A DNA stretch of 64,000 nt from Lineus longissimus (GCF_910592395.1 NC_088313.1:6944501-7008500), one strand, 5' to 3'. Counted from the stretch's first letter, positions 44,701-50,042 are shown. Program-made: numbers and translations. Notes: generated from the letters alone by a model not told the origin.

Positions 44701-46900
44701 TCAGAATGTACATGTTTTTTTGCAGATGTAGCTACTGGCCGCTACGGTGATGTGCCATCAGTCCTCCTAAACTGTACTATGACCAGAAAAGACGATGCAA
44801 GGGTGCTGGCCCCGAATTGGGAAACACATCCCGAAATAACAACAGAAGAGGAATGTGCTGCGAACTGCCTTGAAGTACCAATGTGTGACAGTGTCACGTT
44901 CACTAACAGCTCGAAAAAGTGTGAAATCCATCCGAGAAGAGAGTTTAAATTTGGTTATATTTCTGAGGAGGGCACAAGTGTCATGTACGAGAAGGACTGC
45001 CCCTCGATAAGGGATTGTAAGTTGTGTCAAATCCGTTTTCTGAGTCCCTGATTCTTTCTTCAGAAGATGCCAACATCGATAATGATAATTATTATTACAT
45101 GTATGTTTATTTCGCACTTGAATACAAATGTTATGTGCAAGAGCGATCAAAAATATCAGAGGTGTGGTGATACAAAAGAAAAACAATAAATGTAAGATAT
45201 TTACAACATAAAAAGAAGGGCATTGTAAAACTATGAAATGAGCATAGGGCATTATTACTGAGTCTTTCACGAATGACGTCCTGAGTGTTGGCCTCCAGAC
45301 GAAGGTTTTTCTGTTAACAAAATAATATTTTTCTAATTGCTACTTGTGGCCGAAGAAAAATACAAATAAAGAATGTCATTCGATAAACATGTTCATATTC
45401 TTTCAGTTGCCGATGATCCTCTCCCACACCAAGTTATTTGTCCCCTAAATAGAGGTGCGCCGAAACCGTCAAACAAGTATGCCTACAGATTAAGAAGGTA
45501 TGTTAGATAAGCGATCGAATTCCGTCTAATCTGTTAATTCATTTCTAAGGTTTTGAAATAGGCTGTTGTGCTAAAAAGATGATTCGACGCCCAAATTCAG
45601 CCGATGTAAAACTCTTCTCCTTCATTGAAAATTACTTGTTCAGGCGAAAACACTTAATTTTGTGTTAAATTTTAACTTTAAACGATAATGTTGAAAACCT
45701 GTTTTTTGGCTTGCACATGACCAATCAAGAGTCCCCATGTGGATGTTATGATTTGCCAATAATCCGATTAACATTCCCGAGCAATAAACATCAATAAGTT
45801 TTGTGAGGGGAAATAATGAACGTATTGGAATTGGTTCGCCACTGCTCCAGACTTGGAATACGACTCCATTAATCCCCCCGTATGTAGACTTCAAATTAAA
45901 ATATTCATACATATCTTTTACAGGAAAAGGTTGTCCATCGTATGTCTTTATTCATGCACTCGATAATGTGAATAGAGATACCCGTAATTGAGTCAGAAAA
46001 GTGAGTCGGCGTCGGAGTCATAAAGTTCATCCTAACCTTACTACAGTATTAACTCTCGCAATTAGGCTCCTTTCGATGACATTTTAAAGCGATGACATGA
46101 TTTCAGGTACAGATCCACCTATGAGGACGGCGAGTACGCCTGCCGCCGGGATGAAATATGTGCAGGTCTTTCCTACGAACTAAATCCAAGAAACAACCAG
46201 TTCGACTTCACCTTCTATTATGATGCCACGCCTGATGAGGGGGCGCCGGTTTCCAATATGAGTGCTGTAAAAAATTGTCAGCCAACCAGTAGGTTTCGAC
46301 GAATCGGAATAAGGGATGTGCAAAGGGATCCTGAAGTAAAAGGGAACACTAGGAAGGATCGTGGGTGGAGGGGAAATCAGAAAATGGGGCTCCAAGGGAC
46401 TACATGTAATACATTATTCTAGCCACGAGGCCATGGATTTTTTCCAGTGGAACATTCTGACTGCTACACCGGCACTCGTCTTTTGCTGGGATTCTCTTTA
46501 TTCTAGCAATTGCATACATGCACTTCATTTCGACGCAGTGTATTTTCATCCTTATTGGCTGATTGCGTTTTTCTTGTTCTTAGGTCCAAACTGCGGCTTC
46601 TTGGATGCTTACTACAAGAAGAGCTTCAGGAACGGCTGGATGTATTCCACACCAACACTCCGCCGAGGGGCCGACAAAGCCACACTCGGTGACTGTCTGG
46701 CCCTTTGCGAGAAAGACAGTCGCTGCTATGCCGTGACAATGATTGATTACTTCGAGCAGTTTGATTGCAAGCTATATGGTTCGCCTCCACGTGGTGGTTA
46801 TCGGTTGATGACGTATCCAGGTTTGGGTGAAGTTTGGACATGGATGAAGACTCCTGGATTATGCACACAGGGCATGGGAGGCAGCGATATACCAGCATAA
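5714..46900 (+). CDS. Spliced gene model: secreted LRP-like propeller / FN3 / PAN mosaic protein
   Basis: Thirteen exons (5714-5774, 6098-6220, 9454-9654, 15693-15897, 22517-22687, 24532-24679, 26281-26542, 42191-42781, 43824-44405, 44726-45016, 45407-45497, 46107-46288, 46584-46900) join with matching phases into 3225 nt, 1074 residues. Rough layout: leader 1-20, EGF 21-61, YWTD beta-propeller 62-335, closing EGF 337-390, four FN3 domains 391-781, three PAN/apple-like modules 782-1074. No transmembrane helix is visible after the leader, so an extracellular or secreted adhesive or ligand-binding protein is inferred. YWTD-EGF pairs are known from LDL receptor relatives, and FN3 and PAN are adhesion modules. 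The weak join is the 15.6-kb intron between 26542 and 42191, which contains a second leader exon. The two halves could be separate genes. Most introns are stuffed with transposons. Exon calls are firm; the single-transcript join is inference. Confidence 0.55.
6098..6220 (+). CDS. Exon 2: EGF-like domain
   Basis: Acceptor TTTTTCCAG and donor GTATGT bound a symmetrical phase 1-1 exon. It reads [16 protein letters not shown] and on to CTCNEGF and FTCKSN, giving six cysteines in the C-x4-C-x3-C-x9-C-x-C-x12-C pattern of LRP-type EGF repeats that precede a beta-propeller. It joins in frame to the leader (SD|ETDC) and to the first propeller exon (KSN|DGRNPF). Confidence 0.88.
6221..6628. other. Intron 2 sequence before the Harbinger element
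   Basis: Unique-looking intronic sequence. Nothing recognised. Confidence 0.4.
6690..6719. repeat. Perfect 13-bp stem hairpin inside Harbinger 1
   Basis: TTGAGACCGACTC, loop CATT, then the exact complement. Subterminal position in the transposon. Confidence 0.85.
6920..7846 (+). pseudogene. Myb/SANT-like accessory gene of Harbinger 1, one nonsense codon
   Basis: N-terminal domain reads [32 protein letters not shown] and [15 protein letters not shown], then the [10 protein letters not shown] linker typical of Myb/SANT-like (zeste-type) proteins paired with Harbinger transposases. One TAA (7427-7429) separates this from the same-frame C-terminal part (7475-7846), which ends in a charged helix ([20 protein letters not shown]) of the kind seen in these proteins. 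The partner is thought to carry transposase to DNA and the nucleus. A stop-free ancestor is inferred from the shared frame. Confidence 0.8.
8123..9165 (-). pseudogene. Harbinger 1 transposase (HARBI1/DDE_Tnp_4 family), frameshifted
   Basis: N-terminal frame from 9165 reads [19 protein letters not shown], then shifts frame near 9017 into [20 protein letters not shown]. Catalytic triad regions visible: [13 protein letters not shown] (first D), [13 protein letters not shown] (second D), [17 protein letters not shown] (E). The first motif has ID-C where IDG(T/S)H is usual. C-terminus VLHNYARQQ and [13 protein letters not shown]. One frameshift makes it a pseudogene, though the 297-codon main frame is otherwise clean. 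Confidence 0.9.
9454..9654 (+). CDS. Exon 3: first YWTD propeller blades
   Basis: Acceptor CTATCTTTCCCAG. The joined frame reads [19 protein letters not shown] and then [20 protein letters not shown], the standard opening of an LRP1/LRP2-type beta-propeller: the FLIFS.R.EI.RLD strand, then the LFWTD blade motif. Donor GTAAGT, phase 1. The Harbinger element at 6629-9358 sits wholly in the intron just upstream, ending 95 bp before this exon. Confidence 0.93.
9655..9902. other. Intron 3, proximal part
   Basis: No feature recognised. Confidence 0.35.
9903..10140. repeat. Intronic repeat, second copy at 16450-16664
   Basis: Direct repeat with CCTTCCCGCGCC..AGTCGG, TTGTCCACAT and GAAGGTTTATTTTCACCGCC in both. 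Both copies follow a propeller exon (249 and 553 bp downstream), so either a dispersed repeat or relics of exon-intron duplication. Confidence 0.8.
10618..10683. repeat. 66-bp direct repeat flanking the LINE, left copy
   Basis: Matches 15493-15558 at about 62 of 66 positions (GTGTGTACTACTCATCACTT shared). The LINE lies between the copies, so this may be a long target duplication or a repeated target sequence. A short (TAA)n run precedes it at 10576-10591. Confidence 0.8.
11177..14440 (-). pseudogene. LINE ORF2 remnant: endonuclease and reverse transcriptase
   Basis: Endonuclease motifs: [50 protein letters not shown] and [14 protein letters not shown] motifs: [55 protein letters not shown] and [10 protein letters not shown] (catalytic YADD). 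Frames change repeatedly, and the TTAA insertion cuts between the endonuclease and the GIDGLP motif. Not functional. Confidence 0.88.
12483..13262. mobile_element. TTAA-flanked 780-bp element nested in the LINE
   Basis: TTAA at 12479-12482 and 13263-13266. Removing the element plus one TTAA restores the reading frame [20 protein letters not shown] of the LINE RT, which proves the insertion boundaries. Ends AGGGTAACTCGTG and, inverted, AGTGATACTATG, similar but imperfect. TTAA targets are known for piggyBac and Kolobok groups. No coding region. Confidence 0.9.
14475..15427 (-). pseudogene. LINE ORF1 remnant
   Basis: First part reads [20 protein letters not shown] and [20 protein letters not shown], then [20 protein letters not shown], a repeated RNA-binding-like fold pattern. 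In another frame near 14900-14945 lies [14 protein letters not shown], a CX2CX4HX4C knuckle. The last part (14861-14475) is a low-complexity acidic tail. At least one frameshift separates the pieces. Confidence 0.7.
15493..15558. repeat. 66-bp direct repeat flanking the LINE, right copy
   Basis: See the copy at 10618; four mismatches between the two. Confidence 0.8.
15693..15897 (+). CDS. Exon 4: YWTD blade (IYWVD)
   Basis: Acceptor TTTGCTTTCCAG. Reads [19 protein letters not shown], then [18 protein letters not shown] and [11 protein letters not shown]. This is the classic blade repeat (EG.A.DW...NIYW.D....I.V..L.G..R) ending at the conserved DPRWG splice position. Donor GTGAGT, phase 2. 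It continues directly into GLLFWSDW of the next exon. Confidence 0.95.
15898..16449. other. Intron 4, proximal part
   Basis: Nothing recognised. Confidence 0.35.
16450..16664. repeat. Intronic repeat, second copy
   Basis: Direct repeat of 9903-10140. Confidence 0.8.
17304..17449. mobile_element. Short foldback element
   Basis: Arms 17304-17332 and 17422-17449 pair over CCGCAAAATTAAAACGC. About 146 bp in all, intronic. Confidence 0.7.
17450..18040. other. Intron 4, middle part
   Basis: AT-rich with poly-A runs. Nothing recognised. Confidence 0.35.
18041..18322. repeat. Dispersed repeat with palindromes, inverted copy 2
   Basis: Reverse complement of 4049-4350, including CCCTGCGAGGGC and the TGTTGAGTTGGGTGTTGG tail. 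Confidence 0.8.
18647..19851 (+). CDS. Harbinger 2 transposase, two exons, intact
   Basis: Exons 18647-19525 and 19648-19851 (GTGAGT donor, TTTTTCAG acceptor, phase 0), about 360 residues. I chose the ATG at 18647; an in-frame ATG at 18590 would add 19 residues. N-terminal [19 protein letters not shown] and helix-turn-helix [19 protein letters not shown] residues in [26 protein letters not shown] and [18 protein letters not shown]-terminal [12 protein letters not shown] and [12 protein letters not shown], as in HARBI1-type proteins. Cuts and pastes the element; needs the Myb-like partner encoded opposite. Confidence 0.92.
19900..21110 (-). CDS. Harbinger 2 Myb/SANT-like partner, three exons, intact
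   Basis: Exons on the minus strand: 21110-20653, 20452-20360, 20215-19900. Start [20 protein letters not shown] (an upstream in-frame ATG at 21155 would add 15). The SANT-like region includes [20 protein letters not shown] and [20 protein letters not shown], then [18 protein letters not shown]. The C-terminus is a long charged helix ([20 protein letters not shown]). Exon 1 ends in AG|GCAAGT, so intron 1 is a GC-AG intron; intron 2 is GTAAGA-AG. Phases 2 and 2 fit. Confidence 0.88.
21512..21628. mobile_element. Foldback mini-element (117 bp)
   Basis: GCCTGAGAGACTTGGAAGCC at the left pairs with GGGCTTCTGTCTCTCAGGC at the right. Intronic. Confidence 0.75.
21629..22516. other. Distal intron 4
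   Basis: Nothing recognised. Open stretches upstream of the exon at 22517 show no family resemblance. Confidence 0.4.
22517..22687 (+). CDS. Exon 5: YWTD blades (LFWSD, LYWID)
   Basis: Acceptor CTGTTTCAG. Reads [20 protein letters not shown], then [19 protein letters not shown]. Two blade motifs (LFWSD and LYWID) are present. The split codon with exon 4 restores DPRWGLLFWSDW. The donor is GTTTGT, weaker than the others, phase 2. Confidence 0.94.
22741..22860 (+). repeat. Possible tRNA-derived SINE
   Basis: TATGGCCTAATGGTTGGCGC resembles a pol III A box, but the B box is poor (GGTCATCAATTGG). A weak call. Confidence 0.25.
22884..24261. mobile_element. TA-flanked element with about 180-bp inverted repeats (1378 bp)
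   Basis: Ends CAGGGTGTTTCAATAAAAGG and, inverted, CAGGGTGTTTCAAAATAAG, each next to TA. Similarity of the arms continues inward for about 180 bp (AAATTGGCAAACACCATTTA shared). TA target and CAGGGTGTTTC tip suit the Tc1/mariner superfamily, but no transposase is encoded. The middle holds a 21-bp repeat at 23585-23647. Confidence 0.88.
23585..23647. repeat. 21-bp tandem repeat with CACGTGAC, three units
   Basis: CACGTGACttCTGCCAG-type unit at 23585, 23606 and 23627; inside the TA-flanked element. Confidence 0.85.
24532..24679 (+). CDS. Exon 6: YWTD blade (VYWTD)
   Basis: The AG at 24530-24531 follows a T-rich tract. The exon completes K from the previous phase-2 codon and reads [18 protein letters not shown], then [20 protein letters not shown] and SITK. 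Donor GTACAAG, phase 0. HPFAIT..G..VYWTDW.T.SI is near-diagnostic for the fifth blade of LRP propellers. Confidence 0.94.
24881..25563. mobile_element. GGTCTC-ended MITE, inverted copy (683 bp)
   Basis: Reverse complement of the family at 2472-3169. Flanked by TAT on both sides. In intron 6. Confidence 0.88.
25860..26200 (+). pseudogene. Penelope-like element 3' remnant (GIY-YIG region)
   Basis: Reads [20 protein letters not shown] and [20 protein letters not shown], matching the spacer before the GIY-YIG nuclease of Penelope-like retroelements (..KP.NTLR..LV.PKDK.P....VVY.I.C..C). Then it shifts frame to [17 protein letters not shown], like the ..GRPL..RL.EH.. nuclease helix. Short, frameshifted, no RT. 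Sits just upstream of exon 7. Confidence 0.6.
26281..26542 (+). CDS. Exon 7: last propeller blade and closing EGF
   Basis: Acceptor ATGTTACAG. Reads [25 protein letters not shown] (propeller closure), then [18 protein letters not shown] and [18 protein letters not shown], a six-cysteine EGF module that packs against the propeller in LDL receptor family proteins. Donor GTAAGT after GSNE, phase 1. The nearest compatible downstream coding exon visible is the FN3 exon at 42191. Confidence 0.92.
26543..27349. other. Intron 7, proximal part
   Basis: Contains a short CpG-rich tandem near 27066-27110 (GTAGGTCGCGCGTA twice). No terminal exon or stop for a shorter LRP-like transcript is evident. Confidence 0.4.
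27350..28731 (+). promoter_or_regulatory. Paralogous 5' flank of the second leader, split by a transposon
   Basis: Homologous to 5383-5713 on both sides of the 1102-bp insertion at 27551-28652. If the second leader is used, its promoter now carries this insertion about 80 bp upstream of the ATG. Confidence 0.45.
27551..28652. mobile_element. Unclassified 1102-bp insertion with ACACGTGAC motifs
   Basis: Ends GGCAATTC and GAATTGCC, with ACCGG (27546-27550) and ACCAG (28653-28657) outside. The paralogous flank at 5632 has a single ACCGG and no insert, so the boundaries are proven. Inside are GGTAACACACGTGAC at 27562, 27730 and 27919, GGTAACACAAGTG at 27940, and two inverted relatives at 28252 and 28270. 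No recognisable transposase. Confidence 0.85.
28732..28792 (+). CDS. Second copy of the leader exon (alternative first exon or fossil)
   Basis: Reads [16 protein letters not shown] and VASD, with a GTAAGC donor at 28793 in phase 1. Length (61 nt) and phase match the exon at 5714, and the 5' flank is also homologous. The hydrophobic core is interrupted by S-R-C, so signal function may be weaker. It can splice in frame to the phase-1 FN3 acceptor at 42191, giving a 704-residue FN3-PAN protein, or it may be a dead duplicate. No paralogous EGF or propeller exon follows it. Confidence 0.6.
28793..29656. other. Intron downstream of leader 2
   Basis: Nothing recognised. Confidence 0.35.
29657..29805 (-). 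repeat. Partial LTR, related to 40057-40476
   Basis: Starts at the TGTCGTATA tip and shares GAAAACGGGAGACG and CTTACTAGTTTATTC with the LTR at 40057. Truncated; no internal region beside it. Confidence 0.7.
29806..30357. other. Intronic spacer
   Basis: Nothing recognised. Confidence 0.35.
30442..31542. mobile_element. Mutator-like insertion with 9-bp target duplication (1101 bp)
   Basis: Ends GGCTCACTGTATTTAGCGCA and, inverted, GGCTTACTGTTTTTAGCGCA. GAGGATCAC is duplicated outside (30433-30441, 31543-31551) and single at 36578-36586 in the duplicated segment. A 9-bp duplication is characteristic of the Mutator superfamily. GCGTAATATTGCGCTAA is repeated at the right end. No transposase. Confidence 0.9.
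31998..33353 (+). pseudogene. Pogo/Tigger-like transposase, copy A, one nonsense codon
   Basis: Starts [21 protein letters not shown]-terminal helix-turn-helix ([20 protein letters not shown]), CENP-B-type second DNA-binding region ([20 protein letters not shown]), then DDE_1 domain with [17 protein letters not shown] and AQPLDVAV; acidic tail. A single TGA (33021-33023) replaces the GGA glycine present in copy B; the frame reads on to 33353, giving about 451 codons. The upstream tip CGGGGTGTCCCACAAAA at 31687 next to TA looks like its left end; no matching right end is seen. Confidence 0.88.
33826..34240. other. Intronic spacer
   Basis: AT-rich. Nothing recognised. Confidence 0.35.
34270..34490. 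repeat. Degenerate 33-35-bp minisatellite, about seven units
   Basis: Units begin AACCATG(C/A)TCTTTCT and continue with a G/A-rich tail; near 34272, 34308, 34341, 34374, 34407, 34439 and 34470. Confidence 0.8.
34491..35245. other. Intronic spacer
   Basis: Nothing recognised. Confidence 0.35.
35246..35282. repeat. 37-bp repeat also found at the end of duplication B
   Basis: TAAGCCTAATGAAC(C/T)GGTCTTACATCGATG matches 38865-38901, which directly follows the breakpoint of copy B. Confidence 0.7.
35283..36502. other. Intronic spacer with a TGACCT tandem
   Basis: 36024-36065 is a run of TTGACC/TGACCT units. 35797-35828 shares TTACATGAACAACACTGAAT with the LTR near 40199. Otherwise nothing recognised. 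Confidence 0.5.
36503..38868. repeat. Segmental duplication copy B (with pogo-like element)
   Basis: Direct repeat of 30358-33825 without the Mutator-like insert. Confidence 0.9.
37044..38397 (+). pseudogene. Pogo/Tigger-like transposase, copy B, two frameshifts and a stop
   Basis: Same product as copy A. A one-base loss near 37256 (KDRK), another near 37709 (KAV), and a TAG at 37875-37878 that replaces TCG. Retains the [17 protein letters not shown] motif with the glycine that copy A lost. DDE motifs [14 protein letters not shown] (first V of VDQ changed) and QPLD are visible. Confidence 0.88.
38902..39470. other. Intronic spacer
   Basis: Nothing recognised. Confidence 0.35.
39471..40056 (-). 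pseudogene. Gypsy-type retrotransposon remnant: CCHC knuckle, protease, start of pol
   Basis: In shifting frames on the minus strand: [14 protein letters not shown] (CX2CX4HX4C), IVDSGATCN (aspartic protease active site), then [20 protein letters not shown] and [16 protein letters not shown], the region just before a Ty3/gypsy reverse transcriptase. The RT itself is absent. A leader with GGCGACGAAGAACC follows the LTR at 40056. Confidence 0.78.
40057..40476 (-). repeat. Long terminal repeat (420 bp)
   Basis: On the minus strand it begins TGTCGGGATTCCC and ends TATACGACA, with TGTCG/CGACA tips. The sequence before it is purine-rich (GCGCGGAGAA), like a polypurine tract, and the sequence after it looks like a primer-binding leader. 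Partial relatives at 29657 and 35797. Confidence 0.72.
40477..40839. other. Spacer between LTR and pol tail
   Basis: No coding seen; probably 3' untranslated region of the retroelement. Confidence 0.35.
40840..41440 (-). pseudogene. LTR-retrotransposon integrase C-terminal remnant (DUF5641-like)
   Basis: Minus-strand frames give [19 protein letters not shown] and [13 protein letters not shown], then [20 protein letters not shown] and SSQIKTKSG, the pattern (YL..LRERH, GDIVL.H.D, W.LA.V..L..G.DG.VR.A...T..G) at the end of many Pao/BEL and some other LTR polyproteins. Frames are broken in at least two places. Lies upstream of the LTR in the same orientation. Confidence 0.7.
41441..42190. other. 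Intron before the first FN3 exon
   Basis: From about 42100 it matches 43715-43823, part of the tandem FN3 duplication. Confidence 0.5.
42191..42781 (+). CDS. Exon 8: two fibronectin type III domains (copy A)
   Basis: Acceptor TTTTTCACAG. The joined frame reads [36 protein letters not shown] and YEIRVAAD, then [28 protein letters not shown] and [16 protein letters not shown]. Both halves carry FN3 landmarks: P..L.V...S..SV.V.W..P, Y.V.W and Y.FRVRA...AG.G. Symmetrical phase 1-1 exon, donor GTATCT. Near-identical in its first half to the exon at 43824. Confidence 0.92.
42782..43823. other. Intron between the duplicated FN3 exons
   Basis: Distal part homologous to 42100-42190. The middle shows nothing recognised. 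Confidence 0.45.
43824..44405 (+). CDS. Exon 9: two fibronectin type III domains (copy B)
   Basis: Tandem duplicate of exon 8, with matching upstream intron sequence and acceptor. Reads [17 protein letters not shown] and [18 protein letters not shown], then [27 protein letters not shown] and [19 protein letters not shown]. The first FN3 domain is almost unchanged between copies; the second has diverged more. Donor GTACCT, phase 1, so either or both exons can be skipped without breaking the frame. Confidence 0.92.
44406..44725. other. Intron 9
   Basis: Nothing recognised. Confidence 0.35.
44726..45016 (+). CDS. Exon 10: PAN/apple-like module 1
   Basis: Acceptor TTTTTTTGCAG. Reads [53 protein letters not shown] and VMYEKDC. 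Six cysteines with the T.E.C...CL....C....F.....C spacing typical of PAN/apple domains. Donor GTAAGT, phase 1. PAN modules bind proteins or carbohydrate; the ligand here is unknown. Confidence 0.82.
45017..45406. other. Intron 10
   Basis: Nothing recognised. Confidence 0.35.
45407..45497 (+). CDS. Exon 11: short linker / start of PAN-like module 2
   Basis: 91-nt exon between TTCTTTCAG and GTATGT. Reads [16 protein letters not shown] and NKYAYRLR. Phases 1 and 2 match exons 10 and 12. Too short to classify alone; together with exon 12 it forms a four-cysteine module. Confidence 0.75.
45498..46106. other. Intron 11
   Basis: Nothing recognised. Confidence 0.35.
46107..46288 (+). CDS. Exon 12: PAN-like module 2
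   Basis: Acceptor GATTTCAG. Reads [38 protein letters not shown] and AVKNCQPT. Donor GTAGGT, phase 1. The [15 protein letters not shown] pattern resembles the central part of a PAN domain (..C...C.GISY), but the last cysteine pair is not complete, so the fold call is moderate. Confidence 0.75.
46584..46900 (+). CDS. Exon 13: terminal PAN/apple-like module and stop
   Basis: Acceptor CTTGTTCTTAG. Reads [53 protein letters not shown] and [16 protein letters not shown], then TAA. Six cysteines in apple order. The protein ends 14 residues after the last cysteine, with no membrane or GPI-type hydrophobic tail, which supports secretion. No canonical AATAAA is visible in the first 150 bases after the stop. 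Confidence 0.85.
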
Positions 46901-47029
46901 AATACTACTGTAAACGTGGCTCGCAAATGAATATTTTGGCTTTTGGGTCAAAAACGTCCTTAGTATTGTTACAGTATGTGACATAAAAATTATTTGATAT
47001 TGAAATTCCCAGAACATTAATTTTTAATG

Positions 47030-47355
47030 CTCTAAAACCTCAAATACAAGGAATGAGGCTCCGCCCCCATTTACTACAATGGAGGAGAGATTCTAAAACC
47101 TCATTATCAATTTTAAAGAAATGACACAATAGGGTATCTTTTATTAGAAGAAATAGGCCTACTATAACCTGTGATGTTGATTTCGTTTCACTGCCAATGT
47201 CGGCCAAGATCAGAGCAAGATTATAACACATGCGACTGCATTGGCCCATGCCATTGATAAAATAATAATACCTGACTTATTGGCCCATCCCCATTCAAAC
47301 CAGTGTAATGATTGGGGGCGGAGCCTCATTCCTTGTATTCGAATGAGTTTTAGAG
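47030..47355. mobile_element. TA-type MITE, copy 2
   Basis: Diverged copy of 3613-3937 with the same inverted ends (CTCTAAAACCTC..GAGGCTCCGCCCCC and inverse). TA is present only on the right side. In the 3' flank of the main gene, about 130 bp past its stop, so it may overlap the 3' UTR. Confidence 0.82.
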
Positions 47356-47626
47356 TATTTACCAAATTACTAGCACCATTAAGCTGAGGTCCAGTTTGCT
47401 TGATGTCATACATTAAGTTTTCTTGTCCCAACCGCGCAGTTAAAAGTAAAAGGACTATCCCATTACACAGTCTATTGTCTTTAAACAGCCCATACCTAGA
47501 TCTAAATTCCCTTTGTGCCGCTGTCTTATCAAAGGGTTATCAGGGCTAATATCGATGATATCGATTTCGATGAAACAGCTTTCAATGGGATCGATAGGCC
47601 TTAAACCGGCAAGGGCAAATGTATCT

Positions 47627-47656
47627 ACTGTAGTTTCATGAAAATAACACCACTTC
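47627..47656. repeat. 30-bp perfect inverted repeat, left arm
   Basis: ACTGTAGTTTCATGAAAATA and on to CACCACTTC; exact inverse at 50261-50290. The pogo-like element lies between. Confidence 0.9.
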
Positions 47657-47946
47657 ATTAACAGCCAGTGTCGCCGCCCCTGACGCATAGGGTGGCGAAC
47701 AGAGCTGTTGAGAAGGCCGATCATTGGCTGGTATTCCAGAGAGGGTTGTCCAGGCCTCATATCCAATATACTTCAGTTTCGAGTCCAATCCTTATTGTTT
47801 GGGTTGTTGAAACCGATTCGTAGGTCTCCTATGAATGGGATAATGGGATCGGGCCTTCGGCCATTGTACTGAGTGTCCCAGAACATTTTCAACTAATCGT
47901 CATTGGTAGTGTAAAGGGTGTCCCAGTGCTAATGGCTGATAGTGTA

Positions 47947-50042
47947 CAGGGTGTCCATGAAAAAAGTCCAACTGACATATTGGCTTCTGCTGGTTTTAGG
48001 GACTGACCTGCCCTTTCAAAGTGAGGCACTGCTCAGGGAGGTAATGAAGCATGTCTTCGGGTCTCATCATTCCTTACCAGCTTCGGGCTTTCAAATATAC
48101 TTTGCAGTGCGAAATTGGTAAGAATGAGAAGTTGTCCGTCACATATCTGGAGAACAAAACGAACATCCCTCTGAATGTACAGTCTTGTCCGAAGTGATCA
48201 GTGAAGGAATAAAAAAGAACGATGCAAATCCCGATTCAATTTATTTTCAAAGCTAAAGATACACATTATTAGATTGTCCAGCTTTCAGAATCGTACCCAC
48301 AATCATTCACAACACCCACAGTCAATTCAAGTCCATCACAATGTCCTCCTCGACTACATTCACGAACTCTGGTCCATCCACAGCAGTCTCCTCTTCTTCC
48401 TCCAAGATAGCATGTGGTCCGGCTTCGATTGGCCTTGGTCGAAACGATGCTTCAAATCAATTGACGATAACGTCCTCATCAACACCATCCCAGGCATCTC
48501 TGATGATGTTGGTCACGTCTCTCAGGCCGATGTGAGGGCAGTCTCCTCTTTCGTCCGTGTGGTCCTTCTTCCACGATTTCCATTGTCGCCGTACGTGACA
48601 TTTGAAGGACTTCATGACTGCAACGTCTAACGGTTGTACGAGGGATGTGCAACCAGCAGGTACATAATCCAGGCTGCCTCTCATGTCGCGGACTCTCTTC
48701 CGGAAGTTCTCTGTCCGGTGGACCTGATAATGATCGACGATTAACAGGAACTGGTCGGTCTCGTTGTCGGTGACGTAGGGTGATAGGACTTCATCTAACC
48801 AGTTGTACGCCGTTTCCTCACTCATCCAACCAGTTTCCGATAGGGTAATCTTTACATCTGCTGGTGGGTTGTCTTGGAGGGCTGCAAACACCCGGACGAA
48901 ACCTCTTCTGGGGAAGGTGATGTGCGCCGGCAACTTTGCTCCAGAGGCTGCGATGCAGAGGGTGACGGTGCATCCCAGCTTAGTATTGGACCTGGATGAT
49001 CAGACGTCTATGGCCTTCTCCCCCGTGATGTTGGCCGTGTACATGGTTCTCATATCAAACAGGACAAAGGTTTGGTCCATGTTAAAGAAGAACCGCATCT
49101 GTATATCAAGACGATCGATTCTCCCAGTAACCGCATCTCGGAAGGTCAGGATCCTTGCAGCAGCATCAGCGGGGATGGTCGTTGTATCCTTGGTCACCTT
49201 CCGTAGGGACACGTGGCGTCTCTTCATCAAGCACTCCACCCAGCCTATGGATGCGTTGAAATCCCATAGCTGAGGGCGACAATGCTGAATCCCTTCTCTG
49301 ACATCTTGGGCTAACTCATTCCACCAGCTTTGCTTTCCACCAGCTTTTCCACACTACCAACGCCTTATCTTGAATGTCGAGAACGGAGACTGCGAGGCGA
49401 CGCTCTCTCATCTGCTGCAGCCATTGGTAAAGCTGGCCCTCAACCTGTGGCCATAACGGATCACGGGGCTCCATCATCTTCTTCTTCTGGCCATGCCCTT
49501 CTTCTTGCTTCTGCTCGAGGTCCTCGAGATTCCACCTTCTAAACGTCTCCCAGGGGATGTTATAGTGGGCGGAGAACTCTCTCATACTGCGCACCGTACC
49601 GTTCACCAGTGCCTCCTTCTGGTCTCTCAGGTAGGCAAGATTTTCTGTAACGGTGTAGCGCCGGCGTCGTTTTCTCAGCAGCTCTACAGCATCCATTGTC
49701 GCACAGGTTGTCTGCAATGTGGGTACCCTCAGTGGGGCTTCATTTATAGGCCTAGGAGGCCCTAGAATTCCTCAAGAAAACCACACATCCTAGAAACTTC
49801 AATTCTGTTTTCTCCCACGTAGGCCTAGGGAGTCTAAATCAAAAAAGAGGGTTGTAGAAAAACAGAGGATGAGCTCCTCGTTTTTCTTCGGAATTTCGTG
49901 ACTACTATCATTGCCTGAATATCACTTTGCTTTACTAATGCAAGCATTTGTAGATTTTTCTTCAGAGTTTCAATAAGGACTTTTTTTGTTTTGGGGGGTT
50001 TGGATCAATCTAAAAGGTGCTTCAGTTTTATGAGACAACCTG
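47947..50042. mobile_element. Pogo/Tigger-like DNA transposon 3 (2096 bp)
   Basis: Tips CAGGGTGTCCATGAAA and, inverted, CAGGTTGTCTCATAAA, each beside TA. Transposase on the minus strand. Same family style as the duplicated copies but well diverged. Confidence 0.88.
48457..49696 (-). pseudogene. Pogo-like transposase of element 3, DD35D
   Basis: Starts MDAVELLRKRRRRYTVTENL. HTH region SAHYNIPWETFRRWNLED, CENP-B-like LAVSVLDIQDKALVVWKSWW, then DDE_1: [27 protein letters not shown] and [13 protein letters not shown]. Thirty-five residues separate the last two catalytic aspartates. Lesions: a short tandem duplication (AAAGCTGGTGGA) near 49325 that shifts frame, and a TGA at 49000-49002 where the sister copies have CGA. 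Confidence 0.9.
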
